Assembly: GCA_963800215.1 (NCBI GenBank)
Contig: CAWCZY010000007.1
Location: 1 to 64,000 of the forward strand
Origin: JAJPKK01 sp963800215
GTDB lineage: Bacteria > Pseudomonadota > Alphaproteobacteria > Rhizobiales > Xanthobacteraceae
Direction of reading: 5' to 3'
DNA: 64,000 nt
Shown: one piece after another, positions 53,718 through 63,091 of the stretch
Layout: the number at the start of each line of letters is the position of its first letter
Position numbering within the stretch: position 1 is the stretch's first letter
The notes under the pieces: generated by a model
Database searches by the model: none
Told to the model about the DNA's origin: nothing
The model's input: only the letters and a program-made list of their open reading frames with translations
Translations under genes and position numbers: made by a program

Positions 53718-54962
53718 ATGGCGAGAGAGGCGCGCGCGACGACGGAGGCCGTTGCACGCCGCAGCTACGGCAAGCTGGTCGCCTTTCTCGCCGCACGCAT
53801 CGGCGATGTGGAGGCCGCCGAGGACGCGTTGTCGGAAGCCTTCGCCGCCGCCCTCACCGATTGGGAGGCCGGCGGCATTCCCGACAATCCCGAGGCATGG
53901 CTGGTGACGGTGGCGCGCCGCCGCGCGGTAGATGCGGTCCGGCGGCGGCGCAGCGGCGAGGCCGCGGTGCCCCATCTCCAGCTCATGGCCGAGGAACTGG
54001 CCTCGACCGAGGACAACGCCTCGATGCCCGACCACCGCCTCGCCCTGATGTTCGCCTGCGCCCATCCCGCCATCGATCCCGGCATAAGGGCGCCGCTGAT
54101 CCTGCAGACCGTCCTCGGCTTCGATGCCGCGACCATCGGCTCGGCGTTCCTGGTCTCGCCGGCCGCCATGGGCCAGCGCCTGGCGCGCGCCAAGAGCAAG
54201 ATCAGGCAGGCCGGCATTCCGTTCCGGGTGCCCGAGCGCGCCGACCTGCGCGAGCGCCTCGCCGCCGTGCTGGAGGCGATCTATGCCGCCTTCGCCGAGG
54301 GCTGGTCCGATCCGGACGGCACCGAGATCCGCCGCCGCGACCTCGCCGAGGAGGCGATCTGGCTCGGCCGTCTCGTGGTCTCGCTGCTGCCGGACGAGCC
54401 CGAGGCGATCGGCCTGCTGGCGCTGATGCTGCACGCCGAGGCGCGCCGCGGCGCCAGGCGCAACGCCGATGGCGACTACGTGCCGCTCGCCGAGCAGGAC
54501 CCGGCCTTGTGGGACGCCGGCCTGATCGCGGAGGCCGAAACGCTGCTGCTGGCCGCGAGCCGGATGGGCACGGTCGACCGCTACCAGCTGGAGGCGGCGG
54601 TGCAGTCCGCCCACGCGGTGCGCCGCGCCACCGGCCGCGCCGACTGGGCGGCCATCAAGCGGCTCTATGATGCGCTGGAAGAGATCACGGGGTCGCCGGT
54701 GGTCGCCATCAACCGCGCCGTCGCGATCGCCGAGACCGACGGCCCGGCCGCCGGCCTCGCGGCACTTGCCGCTTTGGAAGGCGACGGGCGGCTTGCAGAG
54801 TACCAGCCCTATTGGGCGGCCCGCGCGGCGCTCCTCGCATCCGCCGGCGACATCGACGCGGCCGACGCGGCCTACGAGCAGGCGATCGGCCTGGAGCGCG
54901 ACCCGGCGGTGCGGAGGTTCCTCCAGCACCGCCGCGCCGCTATGCGGGGAGCTATGAACTGA
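53718..54962 (+). CDS. ECF42-type sigma factor with C-terminal helical extension
   Basis: A 414-residue sigma-70 family protein. Region 2 (RSYGKLVAFLAARIGDVEAA, AWLVTVARRRAVDAVRRRRS) and region 4 (APLILQTVLGFDAATIGSAF, SPAAMGQRLARAKSKIRQAG) occupy the first ~180 residues. The remaining ~230 form the TPR-like extension typical of ECF42 (WLGRLVVSLLPDEPEAIGLL, YQPYWAARAALLASAGDIDA). ECF42 factors lack a classical anti-sigma and are tuned by this extension. Operon with the YciI/DGPF gene. Confidence 0.93.
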   Translation: MAREARATTEAVARRSYGKLVAFLAARIGDVEAAEDALSEAFAAALTDWEAGGIPDNPEAWLVTVARRRAVDAVRRRRSGEAAVPHLQLMAEELASTEDNASMPDHRLALMFACAHPAIDPGIRAPLILQTVLGFDAATIGSAFLVSPAAMGQRLARAKSKIRQAGIPFRVPERADLRERLAAVLEAIYAAFAEGWSDPDGTEIRRRDLAEEAIWLGRLVVSLLPDEPEAIGLLALMLHAEARRGARRNADGDYVPLAEQDPALWDAGLIAEAETLLLAASRMGTVDRYQLEAAVQSAHAVRRATGRADWAAIKRLYDALEEITGSPVVAINRAVAIAETDGPAAGLAALAALEGDGRLAEYQPYWAARAALLASAGDIDAADAAYEQAIGLERDPAVRRFLQHRRAAMRGAMN

Positions 54963-55021
54963 CTTACAACCGCGCGCTGGCCGCGCCGTAAGCATCCGAA
55001 TGCGCGGCCAGCGCATAGCAG

Positions 55022-55792
<771 letters not shown>

Positions 55793-56303
55793 GGAGTTTC
55801 TCCCCTATTTCGGGCCAATAACCGTTAGCGGTGGTGCTATGGCACCGTCGGCTGTTTGCAGCTAGTTTGTGGCCGAAACGTGGTCGGCGGAGGTGAGCAC
55901 CTTTGGCATCTCCAGTGCGCCAATCGCGCCGATGTTCCCTTGGACAGCGGGTACACAGACCTCCGCGAATGGCGTCCCCTCATGGATCGAAACCGGCCCT
56001 CGCGACGCTACCCCGGTCGCGTGTCCCGTGTCGCTTGGGGGGCCCTCTCAACGCGGATTGATCGACCGAGTGAAGGCGGATATCAGGTGATCGACGGTAG
56101 AGTCAGCAATGTCCGATAGTTCGGGAACCGGGCCTGCCGCCTCCTGGGGATACCGCGTGTAGTGCGTGAAGTGGAGCTTGCTCAAAGTATCGATATTCTC
56201 TGCGACGCTCGGAACGTCTCGAAGCCCATATTTAAGCACGCCGGCAGCTCCCTCTCCCGCTTGCGGGAGAGGGAGAAGAGGGCTGCTGAGCCGGCTCTAC
56301 CAC
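55793..56303. other. Gene-poor region
   Basis: About 511 bases. A leftward frame at 56048-56239 (MLKYGLRDVPSVAENIDTLS...) reads protein-like but has no convincing ribosome site or family. A palindrome occupies 56248-56275. It probably carries the promoter of the polyglutamine protein gene at its left end. Confidence 0.35.
56248..56275. terminator. Palindromic hairpin downstream of the LVIVD-type gene
   Basis: Thirteen-base stem CTCCCTCTCCCGC / GCGGGAGAGGGAG with a TT loop, identical in core to 14877-14906. It lies about 30 bp after the stop of the leftward LVIVD-type gene. No T-run. Confidence 0.55.
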
Positions 56304-57010
56304 CTACGGCAGCCCGGCCGCTTTGCGGGCGTCGCCGGTCAGCTCGAGGATGTGCATGCCGGTGTTGGCGCGGTCGACGATGTAGATATAGCCGCGGTCG
56401 TCGGTCTCGACATTGTTGGTCTGGATCGCGGTCTTGCAGCGGTCCTTGCCGTCGACCTTGATGCAGCGCTTGTCGGTCGCCTCGGTGATGGCGGGAATGT
56501 AGTAGGCGATCTCCTTGGGCTGCCAGGGATTGCGCACGTCGATGGCGCGGACGCCGGCGTTGAAATAGGCGATCATCGCCACCTCCTTGGGGGATCGCCC
56601 TTGGGCAGCTCGCTGCCGGCGCAAACCCGCACCATCTGGGCGCCACCCTGTTCGTAGTTTCCCGCCGTTCCCGGAATATGCTTGAGGTATCTTGGATGGG
56701 CGGGGTCGGTCACGTCGACGATGGACGTGCCGTTGAACTCGGGCTGGCCGGTCATCTTGTTCATCGGCTTGGGCACGTCGTTGCTGCCGCCGTGATGGCC
56801 GATATAGGCGATGTAGCGATCGCCCTGCTTGCGGATGGTGGGCTGATAGGCGCCGCGGGCCTGGAGGTCGTTGTAGCCGACCAGGCGCATGTTCATCGCC
56901 TCGGGCTGATCGCCGACCTTCTGTTCCTGCGCCGATACCGGCGCTGCCAGCAAGGTCGCGACCGCCAACCCGAACGTCACCGCCGGCCAACCCAATGGTC
57001 GTCGCTTCAT
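56304..57010 (-). pseudogene. LVIVD-repeat-type secreted protein, internally deleted
   Basis: From ATG 57010 a signal peptide (TFGLAVATLLAAPVSAQEQ) leads into MRLVGYNDLQARGAYQPTIR, NGTSIVDVTDPAHPRYLKHI and AGNYEQGGAQMVRVCAGSEL. Near 56590 the text jumps, in another frame, to VAMIAYFNAGVRAIDVRNPW, ITEATDKRCIKVDGKDRCKT and IYIVDRANTGMHILELTGDA. In relatives as I recall them these two parts are separated by a further ~200 residues of propeller, which are missing here. So this is either a deletion pseudogene or an assembly collapse. Role unknown. Confidence 0.7.
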
Positions 57011-57194
57011 GTAAGAACCTCCCTACGCCCTGGCGCTGCAAATTCTGCAGGGTGTACAGCCGATTCTTACCACAAAGCCCAGGGCTGGGGAGGCCCCCAA
57101 AGGGGTCATTCGCGGCCGGTCGTGCAGGGCCGCGGCCAAAAGGCTAAGCTGCGCGACCCAAGCGGCCGGCGAGCCGCCGGACAGGAGGAGCGCC

Positions 57195-57479
57195 TTGCAT
57201 TTCGTCATCCATGCGGTCGACAGGACGGACGCCTTGCCAACGCGCGCGAAGTTCTACCGCGCCCACCGCATCCATCTCGATCAGGCGAGCGACCATGGCA
57301 TCCACGTGATGACGGCGGGGACACTGGTGGCGGCGGACGGAGAGACGCCGGTGGGCAGCCTGTTCATCCTGGAAGCGGCGACCCGCGCCGCCGTCGATGC
57401 CTTCACCGCGAGCGATCCCTACCAGGTCAACGGCGTGTGGCAGGCGGTGGATGTGCACTACTACAACAAGAAGCGGTGA
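57195..57479 (+). CDS. YciI-family small protein
   Basis: A 94-residue alpha/beta-barrel-like protein: MHFVIHAVDRTDALPTRAKF, HRIHLDQASDHGIHVMTAGT, SLFILEAATRAAVDAFTASD and YQVNGVWQAVDVHYYNKKR, the last with the conserved DPYxxxGxW pattern. The family has a putative His/Asp active site and is linked to muconolactone-type chemistry. ATG at 57195 after GGAGGAGCGCC. Unlinked to the other YciI gene. Confidence 0.9.
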   Translation: MHFVIHAVDRTDALPTRAKFYRAHRIHLDQASDHGIHVMTAGTLVAADGETPVGSLFILEAATRAAVDAFTASDPYQVNGVWQAVDVHYYNKKR

Positions 57480-57507
57480 GCGTTTTCCGAATACGCCGAC
57501 CCTGCGG

Positions 57508-57590
57508 TGTCATTGCCCGGCTTGACCGGGCAATCCGGTACTGCCGGCCGGTGGTTACTGGATCGCCCGGTCAAGCCGGGCGATGACAGT
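57508..57590. repeat. Palindromic intergenic repeat, copy 3
   Basis: Same arms as 1711-1801 (TCATTGCCCGGCTTGACCGG / CCGGTCAAGCCGGGCGATGA) with a different spacer. It lies between the convergent YciI and cupin genes. Confidence 0.8.
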
Positions 57591-57612
57591 CCCCGAGTGG
57601 CGGCGGCGCCGC

Positions 57613-58680
57613 TCAGTCGATCTCGCGCCAGATTCCGAGCGCCTCCTGGGCCGGGCGGTCGGAGATCGAGAACAGCACCGATTCGGCCGCGGCGTCGTGG
57701 GCGTAGCGCAGCCAGGGCGGCGCGACGAACACGTCGCCGGCGCTCCAGGCGAGCTGCTGGTCGCCGATGATGGTCGCGCCCTCGCCCTCGACGCACACAA
57801 AGATGGTGCCGTCGGTGGCGCGGTAGCCCTCCCCTTTGAAGCCGGCCGGCAGCAGGGCGAGATGCGCGCCCATGGTGGGCATCACCCATCCGCCGGTCAT
57901 CGGATTGGCATAGCGCACCCGGGCGCCGTGGCGTTTGTCGACCCGGCCCGCCTTCGCCAATCGCTCCAGGATCGGCCGCGTGCGCGCGTAGGTGTAGTTG
58001 ATCACCGGGCTGCGATTGAGCGTCACCGGCGCGCCGTCCGGCAACACTCCGGAGCCGAAGAACGCCAGCGAATCGCCGTCGGCGTGGCCGACCGGCTGGG
58101 TTTCCTCGTCGAGATGCTCGGAGAACATCGTCTCGTAGAAATTGATGGTGGGCAGGTCGAGCACGTCGAGCCAGATCATCGGCTTGTCCGAGGTGTTGCC
58201 GTGGTCGTGATAGGCCCAGTTGGGCGTCAGCACGAAATCGCCGGGCGACATGTAGGTGCGCTCGCCCTCGACCGCGGTATAGGCGCCGGCGCCGTCGAGG
58301 ATGAAGCGGATGGCGGATGCGGTGTGGCGATGGGCCGGGGCGACCTCGCCGGGCATGATCAGCTGCAGTCCGGCATAGAGCGAATGGGTGATCCGCGACT
58401 GGCCGCGCAGCGCGGGATTTTCAAGCACCAGGACGCGACGCTCGGCTTCCTTGGCGGAGATGAGGTCGCCCGACTCCATCACCATGGCCTTGACGTCCGC
58501 AAAGCGCCAGATCGCCGGCGCGCATTGCGTCTTGGGCTCGTTGCCGACCAGCTCGCGCAGCTTTTCCCACAGCGGCGCCATGTTGAATTTCGAAATCCTG
58601 TCGTAATAGGCCTGCCGCGCGCCCACGAGATTGTGCTTGGGATCGGCCACCGGTGCGACGGTTTGTGCGGCTTGCGCCAT
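57613..58680 (-). CDS. Gentisate 1,2-dioxygenase-like bicupin
   Basis: A 355-residue two-cupin protein. Cupin 1 holds the iron ligands in LIMPGEVAPAHRHTASAIRF (His, His) and TPNWAYHDHGN. Cupin 2 spans LALLPAGFKGEGYRATDGTI to VFVAPPWLRYAHDA. The ASAIRFILDG phrase is typical of gentisate and 1-hydroxy-2-naphthoate dioxygenases, which cleave salicylate-type aromatic rings. ATG 58680 follows GGAGGAACTCC. The divergent SnoaL-like gene may belong to the same aromatic pathway. Confidence 0.88.
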   Translation of the reverse strand: MAQAAQTVAPVADPKHNLVGARQAYYDRISKFNMAPLWEKLRELVGNEPKTQCAPAIWRFADVKAMVMESGDLISAKEAERRVLVLENPALRGQSRITHSLYAGLQLIMPGEVAPAHRHTASAIRFILDGAGAYTAVEGERTYMSPGDFVLTPNWAYHDHGNTSDKPMIWLDVLDLPTINFYETMFSEHLDEETQPVGHADGDSLAFFGSGVLPDGAPVTLNRSPVINYTYARTRPILERLAKAGRVDKRHGARVRYANPMTGGWVMPTMGAHLALLPAGFKGEGYRATDGTIFVCVEGEGATIIGDQQLAWSAGDVFVAPPWLRYAHDAAAESVLFSISDRPAQEALGIWREID

Positions 58681-58870
58681 GGAGTTCCTCCGGGGCTGGT
58701 TCGCCCGAATTTCCGTTGTGTCGGCCTTATATAGCCGCTCGGTTCGGGGGCGGAAATAGCGCATGGCCGCACAGCTGCCCCCTCCCCCGCGCTTGGCAGG
58801 AGAGGCTAAATCCGACATGTAGGGCACGCTACGCTATTCCGCCTACGCGCCGTCCCAGAGGACCACATCC

Positions 58871-59479
58871 ATGCCGACCGCAGCCGAGATCGAGGACAAG
58901 CGGATCATCCGCGAACTGGTGGAGAACTGGGCGGTGTGGCGCGACGCCATGATGTGGGACCGCTTCCGCACGGTGTGGCATGACGACGGACGGATGATGG
59001 CGACTTGGTTCCAGGGCACCGCCGACGAGTTCATCAAGGTGAGCCAGGAGGGCTATGAGCGCGGCGTCCGCATCCTGCATTTCCTCGGCGGCTCTTCCAT
59101 CGACCTCGCCGCCGCGCGCGCGGTCGCCCAGACCAAGATGACGATCTCCCAGCGCGCCCGTGTCGAGGACGTCCTGTGCGACGTGGTCTGCACCGGCCGG
59201 TTCTACGACTTCTTCGAGAAGCGCGACGGTCGCTGGGGGCTGGTGCTGCGCCAGCCGATCTACGAGAAGGATCGCCTCGACCCGGTCGACCCCGCCGCCC
59301 GGCTCGCGCTGGAGCCGGGCCTGCTGGCGCAGTTTCCCGAGGGCTACCGCCACCTCGCCTATCTGCAGACCCGGATCGGCTACAAGGTCAAGCCGGACAT
59401 GCCCGGCCTCGACGGCCCGGAGGTCGAAGCCCTCTATCGCCGCGGCGAGCGCTGGCTGCAGGGCGGCAAGCCGGGGTGA
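58871..59479 (+). CDS. SnoaL/NTF2-like fold protein
   Basis: A 202-residue alpha+beta cone protein: EIEDKRIIRELVENWAVWRD, FRTVWHDDGRMMATWFQGTA, GVRILHFLGGSSIDLAAARA and FYDFFEKRDGRWGLVLRQPI. This is the order of the scytalone dehydratase/SnoaL_4 domain used by small dehydratases, isomerases or dioxygenase small subunits. It is divergent from the gentisate dioxygenase-like gene. Specific reaction unknown. ATG 58871. Confidence 0.85.
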   Translation: MPTAAEIEDKRIIRELVENWAVWRDAMMWDRFRTVWHDDGRMMATWFQGTADEFIKVSQEGYERGVRILHFLGGSSIDLAAARAVAQTKMTISQRARVEDVLCDVVCTGRFYDFFEKRDGRWGLVLRQPIYEKDRLDPVDPAARLALEPGLLAQFPEGYRHLAYLQTRIGYKVKPDMPGLDGPEVEALYRRGERWLQGGKPG

Positions 59480-59659
59480 GACCCGTCCCGCCCGCGATCG
59501 TCATGCCCTACGTCAGGACCTTGTCGCACCGCGCCGTCCCGCCCGCCGGACCGGCAGTTGCCGCGGGGCCAATCGACGGCTATGAGCCTGCGCAGGATCT
59601 TCAAGGTCCGTCGCGACTGCTATAAGAGCCGGAACGAGTTCTGCACCGTGGAATTGCGA

Positions 59660-60088
59660 ATGCGCCACACCCATTGCCGGTGGATACTGATGTGGCTTGC
59701 GGTGGTCGCGGCCGCGGCGTTGAGTGGGTGCGGGACCGATCACGCGCGCGAAATGCGCGAAGAACGCGCCGGCGTCTTGCCGCAAAATTACAAGGCCGAA
59801 ATCATCGCCTTCATGAAGACCTACCTGAACAATCCCACCAACGTGCGTGACGCCTACATCGCCGAACCGACGATGAAGCCGATCGGCTCGCACAACCAGT
59901 ATGTCGTGTGCGTGCGCTACAACGCCAAGGACACCGACGGCCGCTACATGGGAAGCAAGGACGGCATGGCGCTGTTCGATGACGGGCGCTTCGACCACAT
60001 GGTCGATCAGTTCGGCAAAGAGGTGGTCAACCAGTGCGCCAACGCCGATTACAAGCGCTTTCCGGAGCTGGAAGCGCTCAAGCGGTGA
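59660..60088 (+). CDS. Small lipoprotein, unknown function
   Basis: A 142-residue protein with a signal ending in a lipobox (VVAAAALSGCGTDH, lipidation at Cys). The mature domain is EIIAFMKTYLNNPTNVRDAY, HNQYVVCVRYNAKDTDGRYM and ALFDDGRFDHMVDQFGKEV, a pattern shared by several uncharacterised alphaproteobacterial lipoproteins. ATG 59660 is preferred; a GTG 11 bases earlier would be in another frame. Confidence 0.82.
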   Translation: MRHTHCRWILMWLAVVAAAALSGCGTDHAREMREERAGVLPQNYKAEIIAFMKTYLNNPTNVRDAYIAEPTMKPIGSHNQYVVCVRYNAKDTDGRYMGSKDGMALFDDGRFDHMVDQFGKEVVNQCANADYKRFPELEALKR

Positions 60089-60132
60089 TCGGTGCCACGG
60101 CCGCGGGCCCGCGCACTTTCGTCACCAAGCCG

Positions 60133-61989
60133 CTATCGCTGGGGTAGCGGCCGTTGCGTCGGCTGCGGCGCCATCGATGCCTCGCGCCCGGCGGTCACGT
60201 TTTCTTCCGCCCAGATGGTGCCGATCGCGGCGGAGCGGTACGACATCGCACGAAAGCTCAACGCCGTCGTGCCGTCATAGGCCGGCAGGAGTGCGACGCC
60301 GAACCGCTCGTAGGGCATCGCCTCGGTGCCGGGCACGCGGCGGGCGATACGCGGCGGATTCAAGGCGCCTTCGGCTCGAAACGACTGCCCGAATTTGTTC
60401 GCCCGATCGAGCGGCATGCCCCCGCGCAGCGCGAAGCGCAGCGGGTTTTCCGGCAAGACCGGCAGCGGAAAGTCGGATCGGACGATCCTGCGCCCCGCGT
60501 AGGCGTCGCCGGTCTTGGCCGGGCGCGAAACGGCTCCCGAAGCCGGGCTGTGGCCGGCATCTTGCGCGATGCTGGACGTGGTTCGGTAGGCATCGGACTC
60601 GGACCGCGCCTGGGAGCGGAACGAGGCGACCTGAGAGTGGGTTTCGCAAGGCGTCGGCGGATGAAGGAAATCGTCCTTGAACAAGAGTCCGACCACCCTG
60701 GGAAACAGCCCGTCATAGCGGTTGGCGATCTCGACGAACTCGTGATGTTTCTTCAGGCGCTGCAACGTGAGCTCATAACCATAGACCGTCGCCTCCTTCG
60801 GAAACCAGGCGACGGCGCGCTGGAACCACTCGTGGGCGGTCTCGAACTGGCAGGTGTTGTAGGCGTACCATGCCAATGCCTGCGCTCCCTCGCCGGATTG
60901 CGTTTTCGTCGTGACCTGCGCGTAGCGCGCGAGGCGCGCGGGTTCGACGAACGGCGGCACCTCCCGGGTAAGGTCGGTCTCCAGGATATCGATGAACAAG
61001 ATCATGTTGTTGGTGAGCGGCTCGCGCCACGCATACGCGACCTCTTCGGCGTCGCGGCGAAGGCCGAGCTTGAGCAACGTGAGCGCCAAGCCATGGGCAG
61101 TCATCGCGTCGCCGCCGTGCGCGAGCGACAGCTTGAACCAATCGAGGGCCGCATCGAATTGACCGCCCCGGTAGGCATACCACGCGAGAAGTCCCGATTG
61201 CCCCGGATCGGACGATTGACGCGCAAGCTCCTCCAGCGCCGCCAGGTCGGACGCCTCGACCGCATTCGAGGGATCACTGCGCAAGAAAGCACTTATGCGC
61301 GCGCGCGCGATGTCCAGGCGTATGACGTCGAACTCGCTCTTGCCGTCTGTCCCGGTCCCTCCCATCGCGATCAGCTTTTCGGCTTCGGCCATGCGCAGAG
61401 TCGCGAGCGCCTTTTGCACCGTCGCCACCCGTTCGGCGGGGTCGGTGCGATTCTCGAGCACGAACCTGTAGAGAGCGGCGGCTTCCGAGGCGCGCTCCGT
61501 GTGGACCAGCGCTTCGGCGACGACCCAGAGCAGCTCGACATCCTGGGTCCCGCCGATCAAACCATTGTCACCGGCGAGTTGGGCGACATCGGTCCATCGC
61601 CCATTCGCTGCGCGGTCCAATATCGCCGTGCGGATGTCCCTGGCCTTGATCTTGGCGACGAGATCGTCCGAAGGCTGCCAACCGGGCTGGGCCGACTGCC
61701 GCTCGGCGATCGCCTTTCGCAACAAGTCCAGATTGCCCGCCTCATAGAGATCCCACAACGGCGCTTCGTCGGGCCCGCTCGGCCTCGCGGTCCAAAGATC
61801 CGCCGGTGGCCTCCATTCCGGATGGAGGCGTTCGAGCCGGCGCGTTTCCGCCGCGACGCGATCGCTGCGCTTCTGCCGCGCGTATTCGCGCAGCGCGGTC
61901 TCGTCGACCAGGCCGGCCGATGCGACGCTGATGGTCGCCAGCAGCGCGACCCACACCGTGACGCCGATTACGCTCATTCGTGAAGACAT
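60133..61989 (-). CDS. Periplasmic TPR protein of the cellulose operon (short BcsC-like)
   Basis: A 618-residue exported protein. The signal peptide SVIGVTVWVALLATISVASA begins at ATG 61989. The central region is helical repeats (LLAWYAYRGGQFDAALDWFK, ALAWYAYNTCQFETAHEWFQ, LYRFVLENRTDPAERVATVQ). The last ~150 residues are low-complexity and do not look like the outer-membrane barrel of classical BcsC. The start overlaps the end of bcsZ by 16 bases, so it belongs to the operon. Likely a periplasmic scaffold for cellulose export. Confidence 0.8.
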   Translation of the reverse strand: MSSRMSVIGVTVWVALLATISVASAGLVDETALREYARQKRSDRVAAETRRLERLHPEWRPPADLWTARPSGPDEAPLWDLYEAGNLDLLRKAIAERQSAQPGWQPSDDLVAKIKARDIRTAILDRAANGRWTDVAQLAGDNGLIGGTQDVELLWVVAEALVHTERASEAAALYRFVLENRTDPAERVATVQKALATLRMAEAEKLIAMGGTGTDGKSEFDVIRLDIARARISAFLRSDPSNAVEASDLAALEELARQSSDPGQSGLLAWYAYRGGQFDAALDWFKLSLAHGGDAMTAHGLALTLLKLGLRRDAEEVAYAWREPLTNNMILFIDILETDLTREVPPFVEPARLARYAQVTTKTQSGEGAQALAWYAYNTCQFETAHEWFQRAVAWFPKEATVYGYELTLQRLKKHHEFVEIANRYDGLFPRVVGLLFKDDFLHPPTPCETHSQVASFRSQARSESDAYRTTSSIAQDAGHSPASGAVSRPAKTGDAYAGRRIVRSDFPLPVLPENPLRFALRGGMPLDRANKFGQSFRAEGALNPPRIARRVPGTEAMPYERFGVALLPAYDGTTALSFRAMSYRSAAIGTIWAEENVTAGREASMAPQPTQRPLPQR

Positions 61990-63091
61990 GACGGAGCCCT
62001 CATGCGAACCGCGACGAGCGACAGCAACTGCAGCGTGGTGGAATAGTAGTTGCCCCCCGGCTGCAGCGATTTCAAATCGGCCGGCCACGGCGTGCCGGAC
62101 GTCACACAGGCCGCGAGCGCTGGGAATTGCGCGGTAGCCCGGTTCGTCGAGCTTGTCGACGGCACGGCCCGTATTCACGTCGAGTGTCGCCATTCCTTGT
62201 TTCGACCACGTTGCGAGAAAGGGCTCGTAAATCTCGCGGCCGCCGATACCGCTCCACGCGAGATACAAGCGGAATCCTGATGGAATTGAACGCGAAACTC
62301 GCAGGAAATCCGTCGGCGGCGTGGGGTGTGCCGCCGTTGAGCGAAATCCAGTCGACGGGAAGATTTTGCTCGCCGAACCGGCTGGCCTCGATCAGGTGCA
62401 GACCGCTTCGGCTCAATCCCTCCCAGTCGAACTCGGGCGCCACCAGGCCGAGGCGGGCGAAGGCCGGAAAAATATAATAGGACAGGCTGACGACGGGCCC
62501 GTCCGGCCTGTCCTCTGCCGCAAATCCGGCCACCGCCGGCAACAGGACGGCCCCGTTCGCCGATTTCCACAGGACCAGCCGGCGCCCGACTTCCACTGCG
62601 AGGCGGCGGCTCGCGACCCGATAGGCATCCTCCGACCACGCCTCGGCCGCCTCTGCCAAAGCCCAGGCGATCAGGATGTCGCCGTCCGCCGCATCGTTGA
62701 GATCGGCCACCGCGGGGCGATGATCCGGTTCCCATCGCCACGCCAGCAGCTCGTCGTTGCGCACCGCGAGATTGGCGCGCGTCCAGCCCCAGATCCGGTC
62801 GAAGGTGGATCGATCCCGCGCAGCGACCGCGAGCAGAAGACCGTAGCCCTGCCCTTCGCTGTGGCTTACTTGGCCGTTGGCGGTGTCCACCACGCGCCCC
62901 GCCTCGGTCACGAATTTCGCCTTGTAGGCCCGCCAGATTTCCTCGTCCGGCAGGGTCCCGGCGAGAGGAGGCGACGGCGTCTCCGTCCCGGGAGACGCGA
63001 CCGCGTGCGGCATCGATGGCGGCGCGTCTTGCGCAGGGGCCGGCGCCGCCGTCAGGCAGGCGATGCATAGTCCCGTGAGAATGCGCTTCAT
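61974..63091 (-). pseudogene. bcsZ: BcsZ-type endoglucanase (glycoside hydrolase family 8), two frameshifts as given
   Basis: Periplasmic cellulase of cellulose synthase operons. From ATG 63091 a signal peptide (RILTGLCIACLTAAPAPAQ) precedes VVDTANGQVSHSEGQGYGLL (general acid Glu), FDRIWGWTRANLAVRNDELL, WRWEPDHRPAVADLNDAADG (Asp) and FPASFAFNSIRIPL. An indel near 62275 leads into YLAWSGIGGREIYEPFLAT, and another near 62125 into LAACVTSGTPWPADLKSLQP and the end at 61974. Active-site residues are intact. It overlaps bcsB at its start (ATGA-type, 4 bases). Confidence 0.87.

Noticed and set aside
56048..56239. Leftward 63-codon frame between the polyglutamine gene and the LVIVD-type gene
   Set aside because: No ribosome site, no recognisable family.
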